Shown: positions 1 to 3,833 of the stretch, in pieces
How the letters are laid out: every line of letters begins with the position of its first letter
Position numbering within the stretch: position 1 is the stretch's first letter
Assembly (NCBI GenBank): GCA_003221985.1
Contig: QHUQ01000043.1
Location: 1-6,189 of the forward strand
Length of the DNA: 6,189 bases
Origin: Gemmatimonadota bacterium
Lineage (GTDB): Bacteria > Gemmatimonadota > Gemmatimonadetes > Gemmatimonadales > GWC2-71-9
Direction: 5' to 3'
Translations under genes and position numbers: made by a program
Notes under the pieces: model-generated
Told to the model about the DNA's origin: nothing
The model's database searches: none
What the model saw: the letters and a program-made list of their open reading frames with translations, nothing else

Positions 1-2
1 GG

Positions 3-1835
3 ACGCCGCGAGCACCGCACATCCTGCTGCTCATCGTCTACATCGCCGCGTTGTCCATCGGCAATCATCTCCTCGCGCTCCTGGTGGGTCCCGCGGTGTC
101 GCTGTTCATCGCCTATACGTTGCGCGCGCAGCCGGCAGCCGACCCCGCCGGGCGTCACATGGAGTGGGCGGAGTGGGCAGCGCTCAGCGCGCTGTGGATC
201 GTGCTAATCGCGGTGGGGCTCGGCAGCGAGCCGCTGCTCATGTTTGGCGGTACGCTGCTCGCGGCAGCCCTCGTGGCGTGCGTAATGAACGGCTCGCGCG
301 CATTTCCCGTCATCGCGATCGCGGTCGCCGCCGCAGGCATCTCGATCTACGCGTTCCTCTATATCCGCTCCGGACTGCAGCCGCTCCTCGATGAAGCGGA
401 CCCCGAGACATGGACCAGACTGCTCGCGGTGATCCGCCGGGAGCAGTTCGGCAGCCGCGGCATTCTCGACAACCCGATGTTGGCGGGGAGCCCCCGCACG
501 CTGGCGGTTTTCGGCCAGCAGCTCGTCAACTACTTCCAGTACTACTCGTGGCAGTGGGCCCGCGGGTTACCGTTGATCGACATGGTGCTTGTCTCGCTCG
601 TCTTCGCGCTGCTCGGTGGTGTGGGTTTACAGTTCTTGCGGCGCCGCGATGCCGGACTCGCGTACTTGCTCGGAGCGCTGTGGCTCGTCACTGGTCTTGG
701 GCTCGTGCTCTACATGAACTTCAAAGCCGGCTTTTCATTGTTCTGGAATGAATACCGGACGATTGCGCAGCATGAGGTGCGCGAACGCGACTACTTCTTC
801 GTAGTGAGTTTCCAGGTATGGGGGATGTTTGTTGCGCTGGGGCTCGTATCTCTGGTGCGTTCGTGGCACTCACGGGGGATCGTTGCTGCCGCGGTACTGA
901 TCACGCTCCTGCCGTTCGCGGCGAACTTCAGCGCAGCCTCGCGGCGGCACGGTCCCGACGCGACGATCGCCCGCGATCTGGCCTACAACCTGTTGCAATC
1001 GGTCGAGCCGTACGGCGTGCTGTTCGGCTACGGGGACAACGACACGTTCCCGGTGTGGTATCTGCAGGAGGTCGAGGGCGTGCGGCAGGATGTGACGCTG
1101 ATCAACCTGTCACTCGCCAATCTCGACTGGTACCTGCGTCAGCTCGCGTCGCGTCCGACCCGTCCCTTCGACCCGTCCCATGCGCCCGCGATCTATCGGA
1201 CGCTGGCGCCCCCCCCCCTCGCCGCGCGGCCGCCGGCCGGTGCCGCGCTGCATTTCACGGCCCAGGACATCGAGGGCATGCAGCCGCTACGCGTCAGTGA
1301 CGACGGCGTGTTCCGCGCGGGACGGTTCGAGCTGCAGGTGCGGAAGGGGCAAATCCTGCGGACTTCCGACCAGGTGATCCTGTACACGATCGCCGCGTAC
1401 CTGCCGGCGGGGCGGCCCGTCACATTCGGCGTGGCGTCGGGGCGCGGCTCCTGGTTGGGCCTCGACCCGCATCTCGTGTTTCAGGGGCTCGTGTTCAAGG
1501 TCGTGCCGCGCGCCGATAGCGTCCGCCACTGGGTACGCGGCATCCAGGGGCCGATGGTCGATTCGGCGCGCACCCGGTTGTTGGTAGACTCCGTTTTCCG
1601 ATTCGGCGCGCTGTTCGCCGCCGACACGCTCGCGCTCGAGCCGGCCGCGCACCAGGTCGCGACATCGTTCTCCGTGGCGTTTCTGGAGCTTGGGAATGCC
1701 GCCGCCCTGCGCGGCGAGCAGGCCCGCGCCATCGACTACCTGCGTCGGGGCTACCATCTCAACCCCAGCCAGCCGCTCGCCGACATCATCCGCCGGGCAG
1801 AAACCCAAGGCGTGCGGAGCCTCTTTAGCCCCTAG
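3..1835 (+). CDS. DUF2723 (TMEM260-like) membrane protein, 3' part
   Basis: This is the C-terminal part of a DUF2723-family polytopic membrane protein. The frame is open to the left edge, so the true start and the N-terminal DUF2723 domain lie outside the window; the TTG at 51 falls inside a membrane segment and is not a credible start. About 611 codons are visible. Hydrophobic segments occur near nt 18-120, 174-225, 235-287, 303-366, 579-638, 654-722, 792-857 and 876-929, followed by a mostly soluble C-terminal region. Family-like motifs are SIGNHLLAL (51-77), VRERDYFF (777-800) and GDNDTFPVWYLQEVEGVR (from 1032), followed by NLSLANLDWYLRQL. A TPR-like helix pair (ALRGEQARAIDYLRRGYHLNP) lies near the end. 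Eukaryotic TMEM260 is a protein O-mannosyltransferase with a GT-C fold; a similar lipid-sugar-dependent transferase role here is inference, and the catalytic end is not visible. A 10-C run encodes part of a Pro/Ala linker. The family call is fairly secure; the substrate is unknown. Confidence 0.85.
   Translation, partial: TPRAPHILLLIVYIAALSIGNHLLALLVGPAVSLFIAYTLRAQPAADPAGRHMEWAEWAALSALWIVLIAVGLGSEPLLMFGGTLLAAALVACVMNGSRAFPVIAIAVAAAGISIYAFLYIRSGLQPLLDEADPETWTRLLAVIRREQFGSRGILDNPMLAGSPRTLAVFGQQLVNYFQYYSWQWARGLPLIDMVLVSLVFALLGGVGLQFLRRRDAGLAYLLGALWLVTGLGLVLYMNFKAGFSLFWNEYRTIAQHEVRERDYFFVVSFQVWGMFVALGLVSLVRSWHSRGIVAAAVLITLLPFAANFSAASRRHGPDATIARDLAYNLLQSVEPYGVLFGYGDNDTFPVWYLQEVEGVRQDVTLINLSLANLDWYLRQLASRPTRPFDPSHAPAIYRTLAPPPLAARPPAGAALHFTAQDIEGMQPLRVSDDGVFRAGRFELQVRKGQILRTSDQVILYTIAAYLPAGRPVTFGVASGRGSWLGLDPHLVFQGLVFKVVPRADSVRHWVRGIQGPMVDSARTRLLVDSVFRFGALFAADTLALEPAAHQVATSFSVAFLELGNAAALRGEQARAIDYLRRGYHLNPSQPLADIIRRAETQGVRSLFSP
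1209..1218 (+). repeat. 10-C homopolymer inside the DUF2723 gene
   Basis: Ten consecutive C bases encode the prolines of an APPPLAARPPAG linker in the soluble C-terminal region. The reading frame is intact on both sides, so the length shown is consistent with a functional gene. Runs of this length are prone to replication slippage and to sequencing error. Confidence 0.9.
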
Positions 1836-1853
1836 GCGCCGATCCTCTATATT
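1824..1853 (+). promoter_or_regulatory. candidate promoter for the yggS operon, possibly leaderless
   Basis: TATATT at 1848-1853 resembles a sigma-70 type -10 box and is the most AT-rich spot in a GC-rich region. It ends 8 nt before the yggS ATG at 1862. With the usual 6-7 nt from -10 to +1, transcription would begin at or within a base or two of the ATG, giving a leaderless or nearly leaderless mRNA. There is no Shine-Dalgarno-like sequence between the box and the ATG, which fits. The upstream -35 match is poor: TTTAGC at 1824-1829 with an 18-nt spacer shares only three bases with TTGACA and lies in the end of the preceding gene. No hairpin terminator was seen between the two genes. Confidence 0.4.
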
Positions 1854-1861
1854 CAACGGCT

Positions 1862-2542
1862 ATGAGTTTCGAGGCCCTCCCGGAGCGTTTGGCACAGGTG
1901 AGGGCCGAGGTCGCGCGAGTCGCGACGCAACCGGTCGCGATTGTGGCCGTGACCAAGGGATTCGACACCGCGGCGATTCGCGCGGCACTCGCGGCCGGGA
2001 TCGCCGACATCGGTGAGAACCGCGTTCAGGAAGCGGTGCAAAAGCAAGAGGAGTTGGGAGCCGGGAGTCAGGAGCTGGGGATTCGGTGGCATTTGATCGG
2101 GCACCTGCAGCGCAACAAGGCTCGGCTGGTGCCCGGTCGATTCGAATTGGTACACTCGGTGGATTCGCTGGAACTTGCCAATGAGCTCAGCAAACGTGCT
2201 GCTGGTTTGCGAGTGCTCTTACAAGTGAACGTGGCCCGGGAGCCGCAGAAGAGCGGCTGCACGCCGGAAGAGGCCCGACCCCTGGCGCGGCGCATCGCGG
2301 CGCTGGGAAATCTGAGACTAGAAGGACTGATGACGTTGGCTCCGTTTACCGATGACGTGGACGTGCAGCGCCGGACATTCCGGGGCCTGCGCGTCCTGCG
2401 GGATACGATCAAGGAGGAGGAGGGAGTATGGCTGCCGACCCTCTCGATGGGGATGTCCGGCGACTACGCTACAGCGGTCCAAGAGGGGGCAACGGTGATC
2501 CGCTTGGGTACCGCCCTGTTCGGTCCGAGGGTGGAGAGGTAG
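1862..2542 (+). CDS. yggS: YggS/PLPBP family pyridoxal phosphate homeostasis protein
   Basis: This 226-residue protein of the YggS/YlmE/PROSC family is near the usual family length. These proteins are cytosolic single-domain TIM barrels resembling the N-terminal domain of alanine racemase; they bind PLP without known catalysis and buffer B6 vitamers and amino/keto acid pools. Landmarks in order are AVTKG with the PLP lysine K32, GENRVQE (51-57), WHLIGHLQRNK (76-86), HSVDS (98-102), QVNVAREPQKSGC (121-133), LEGLMTLAP (153-161), and the phosphate-binding end LSMGMSGD (194-201) with IRLGTALFG (213-221). The ATG at 1862 is chosen because it puts K32 at the expected distance; there is no ribosome-binding site in front of it. 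Two oddities are a 7-bp tandem repeat encoding the loop after GENRVQE, and a purine-rich stretch near residues 184-187 that looks like a Shine-Dalgarno for an overlapping frame. It is the first gene of the probable yggS-divIVA-pnp-ileS operon, 11 nt before divIVA. Confidence 0.95.
   Translation: MSFEALPERLAQVRAEVARVATQPVAIVAVTKGFDTAAIRAALAAGIADIGENRVQEAVQKQEELGAGSQELGIRWHLIGHLQRNKARLVPGRFELVHSVDSLELANELSKRAAGLRVLLQVNVAREPQKSGCTPEEARPLARRIAALGNLRLEGLMTLAPFTDDVDVQRRTFRGLRVLRDTIKEEEGVWLPTLSMGMSGDYATAVQEGATVIRLGTALFGPRVER
2050..2084 (+). repeat. degenerate heptanucleotide tandem repeat (GGAGNNR) in yggS
   Basis: Four head-to-tail heptamers can be read directly: GGAGTTG (2050-2056), GGAGCCG (2057-2063), GGAGTCA (2064-2070) and GGAGCTG (2071-2077). 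A decayed fifth unit, GGGATTC, follows at 2078-2084. The units encode residues within EELGAGSQELGI, between the GENRVQE and WHLIGHLQRNK motifs, a position where family members vary in length and sequence. Because 7 is not a multiple of 3, only changes of three units would keep the frame. The pattern resembles the heptameric short tandem repeats known from cyanobacterial genomes, but relatedness is not claimed. Confidence 0.75.
2411..2430 (+). promoter_or_regulatory. internal Shine-Dalgarno and ATG inside yggS, in frame with divIVA
   Basis: AAGGAGGAGGAGGGAG at 2411-2426 contains several anti-SD matches; GGAGG at 2416-2420 stands 7 nt before an ATG at 2428. That ATG is out of frame with yggS but in frame with divIVA and stays open through it to 3024. 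Initiation here would give a 198-residue DivIVA with 42 extra N-terminal residues rich in Gly, Arg and Asp. The same bases encode IKEEEG in yggS, so the match may be a by-product of Lys/Glu codons. It is the strongest SD-like sequence I found in the window. Confidence 0.35.
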
Positions 2543-2548
2543 GGGGAG
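2541..2548 (+). promoter_or_regulatory. ribosome-binding site for divIVA
   Basis: AGGGGGAG overlaps the last two bases of the yggS stop codon and sits 5 nt before the GTG at 2554. It supports GTG as the main divIVA start, because the protein from there begins just before the conserved LTPLDVRKQEFR block. Confidence 0.7.
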
Positions 2549-2553
2549 ACGCC

Positions 2554-3024
2554 GTGAGCGACGACGCGTTCAACCTGACACCTCTCGATGTCCGCAAGCA
2601 GGAGTTCCGCAAGACGCTGCGTGGGTACGATACGCTGGGTGTCGACGACTTCCGCATGCGGGTCGCCGACGCGCTGGAGCGCGCGATGCGCGAGCGCCAG
2701 GTCCTCGACGAGCGCGTGGCCGCGCTGACCGAGCAGCTGCGGGTGTTTCGCGAGCGCGAGAAAGCGATGAACGAGGCCCTCGTCGCCGCGCAGCAGCTGC
2801 GCCAGGACACGCGCGCGGCCGCGGAGCGCGAGGGGCAGGTGATCGTGCGCGAAGCGCAGGCGGAAGCGACGCGGCTGCTCGACGAAGCGAAGCACGCGCA
2901 GAGCGCGGTGCAGGCGCGCATGGCGGAGACCGAGCGGCAGTTCCAGCAATATGTCGGCGGCTTTCGCGCGCTGCTCGAGCGCCAGCTCGCGGAGCTGCGC
3001 GCACTCGACGGGCAGCGCGGGTGA
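2554..3024 (+). CDS. divIVA: DivIVA-domain coiled-coil protein
   Basis: This 156-residue protein starts at GTG behind a good ribosome-binding site. Its N-terminus, LTPLDVRKQEFRKTLRGYDTLGVDDF (residues 8-33), matches the DivIVA lipid-binding domain, with the RGYD signature at 23-26. It is followed by almost unbroken Ala/Glu/Arg/Gln-rich helix (about 36-151) predicted to form a coiled coil, including the family-like QQLRQDTRAAAEREGQVIVREAQAEATRLL. In Bacillus subtilis DivIVA, Phe17 and Arg18 insert into or contact curved membrane; by eye the equivalents here are L22 and R23, so a hydrophobic-basic pair is kept. DivIVA proteins are cytoplasmic scaffolds that gather at negatively curved membrane (poles, septa) and recruit division, growth or chromosome-anchoring partners. 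The exact role here is unknown. It is short compared with actinobacterial homologues. Its stop overlaps the next start as GTGA. An alternative upstream start at 2428 would add 42 residues. Confidence 0.9.
   Translation: MSDDAFNLTPLDVRKQEFRKTLRGYDTLGVDDFRMRVADALERAMRERQVLDERVAALTEQLRVFREREKAMNEALVAAQQLRQDTRAAAEREGQVIVREAQAEATRLLDEAKHAQSAVQARMAETERQFQQYVGGFRALLERQLAELRALDGQRG
3021..3024 (+). other. GTGA stop-start overlap, divIVA to phosphorylase
   Basis: The phosphorylase GTG (3021-3023) overlaps the divIVA TGA (3022-3024). No clear Shine-Dalgarno precedes it, so translation probably depends on ribosomes finishing divIVA and restarting. The protein from this GTG has a short N-terminal helix before the first conserved motif, as expected for the family. 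Confidence 0.75.
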
Positions 3025-3830
3025 CATCGGTCGCCGGTGCGGTCCGCGCCGTGCAGGCGCGGGCCGCGGTCGTTCCGGAGGTCGCGGTGATTCTCGGAAC
3101 GGGGCTCGGGGCATTGGCCGACGAGATGAAGGCCGAGGCCACGATCACGTACGCCGATATCCCCGGATTCCCGCGTCCGACGGTCGAGACCCACGCCGGC
3201 CGTCTGTTGCTCGGCACGCTGGGAGGGCAGCGCGTCGCGATGATGCAGGGCCGCTTCCATCGCTACGAGGGGTACACGCTGCAGCAGGTCGCGTTTCCGG
3301 TGCGCGTGCTGCGCGCCCTCGGTGCGAAGACGCTGATCGTCTCCAACGTGTCGGGGGGCATGCATCCGCTGTGGTCGACGGGCGACCTCGTCCTGCTCTC
3401 CGATCACATCAACCTGCTCGGCGATAATCCGCTGGCCGGGCCGAACCTCGATGCGGAAGGCCCGCGCTTCCCCGACATGTCGTCCGCGTACGACCCCGCG
3501 CTGCGCAAGCTCGCGCACCAGGTCGCCGTGGACCACAAGATCGTGTTGCGGGAAGGTGTCTACGTCGCGGTGCCGGGCCCGAACCTGGAGACGCGCGCCG
3601 AGTACCGCATGCTGCGGGCGCTGGGCGCCGATCTCGTGGGCATGAGCACCGTGCCCGAAGTCATCACGGCCGTGCATCAGGGGATGCGGGTGCTCGGTCT
3701 CTCGATCATCACCGACACCTGTCTGCCCGACGCGCTCGAGCCGACATCGGTCGAGCAGATCATTGCCGTCGCGCGTGCCGCCGAGCCGCGGCTCGCCACG
3801 GTCGTGCGCGGCGTGCTGGAGCGCCTCTAG
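3021..3830 (+). CDS. purine nucleoside phosphorylase, trimeric (PNP/MTAP) family
   Basis: This 269-residue protein has the usual length for homotrimeric PNPs, which split purine nucleosides with phosphate into base plus (deoxy)ribose-1-phosphate in cytosolic purine salvage. Visible motifs are the phosphate loop ILGTGLG (24-30), GRFHRYEGY (77-85, with R78 and H80), SNVSGG (108-113), VAVPGPNLETRAEYRML (182-198, with base-binding E190) and VGMSTVPEV (206-214, with M208 and S209). The pocket departs from classical guanosine/inosine enzymes. By manual alignment, human Asn243 is D232 in SIITDTCLPDALEP and human His257 is V244. Asp at the first position favours 6-aminopurines in related enzymes, and human MTAP has Asp and Val at these two places, while the rest of the chain is PNP-like rather than MTAP-like. 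The family is certain; the substrate (inosine/guanosine, adenosine or methylthioadenosine) is open, so no symbol is given. It is translationally coupled to divIVA, and ileS follows after 3 nt. Confidence 0.93.
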   Translation: MTSVAGAVRAVQARAAVVPEVAVILGTGLGALADEMKAEATITYADIPGFPRPTVETHAGRLLLGTLGGQRVAMMQGRFHRYEGYTLQQVAFPVRVLRALGAKTLIVSNVSGGMHPLWSTGDLVLLSDHINLLGDNPLAGPNLDAEGPRFPDMSSAYDPALRKLAHQVAVDHKIVLREGVYVAVPGPNLETRAEYRMLRALGADLVGMSTVPEVITAVHQGMRVLGLSIITDTCLPDALEPTSVEQIIAVARAAEPRLATVVRGVLERL

Positions 3831-3833
3831 CTG

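Noticed and set aside
51..53. TTG as the start of the first gene
   Set aside because: The same frame is open upstream to base 3 and encodes a hydrophobic segment (HILLLIVYIAAL) that continues the membrane helix, so the gene enters from outside the window.
1836..1861. Rho-independent terminator after the DUF2723 gene
   Set aside because: No GC-rich hairpin followed by a T run can be drawn in this 26-nt gap. Termination there would have to be factor-dependent or absent.
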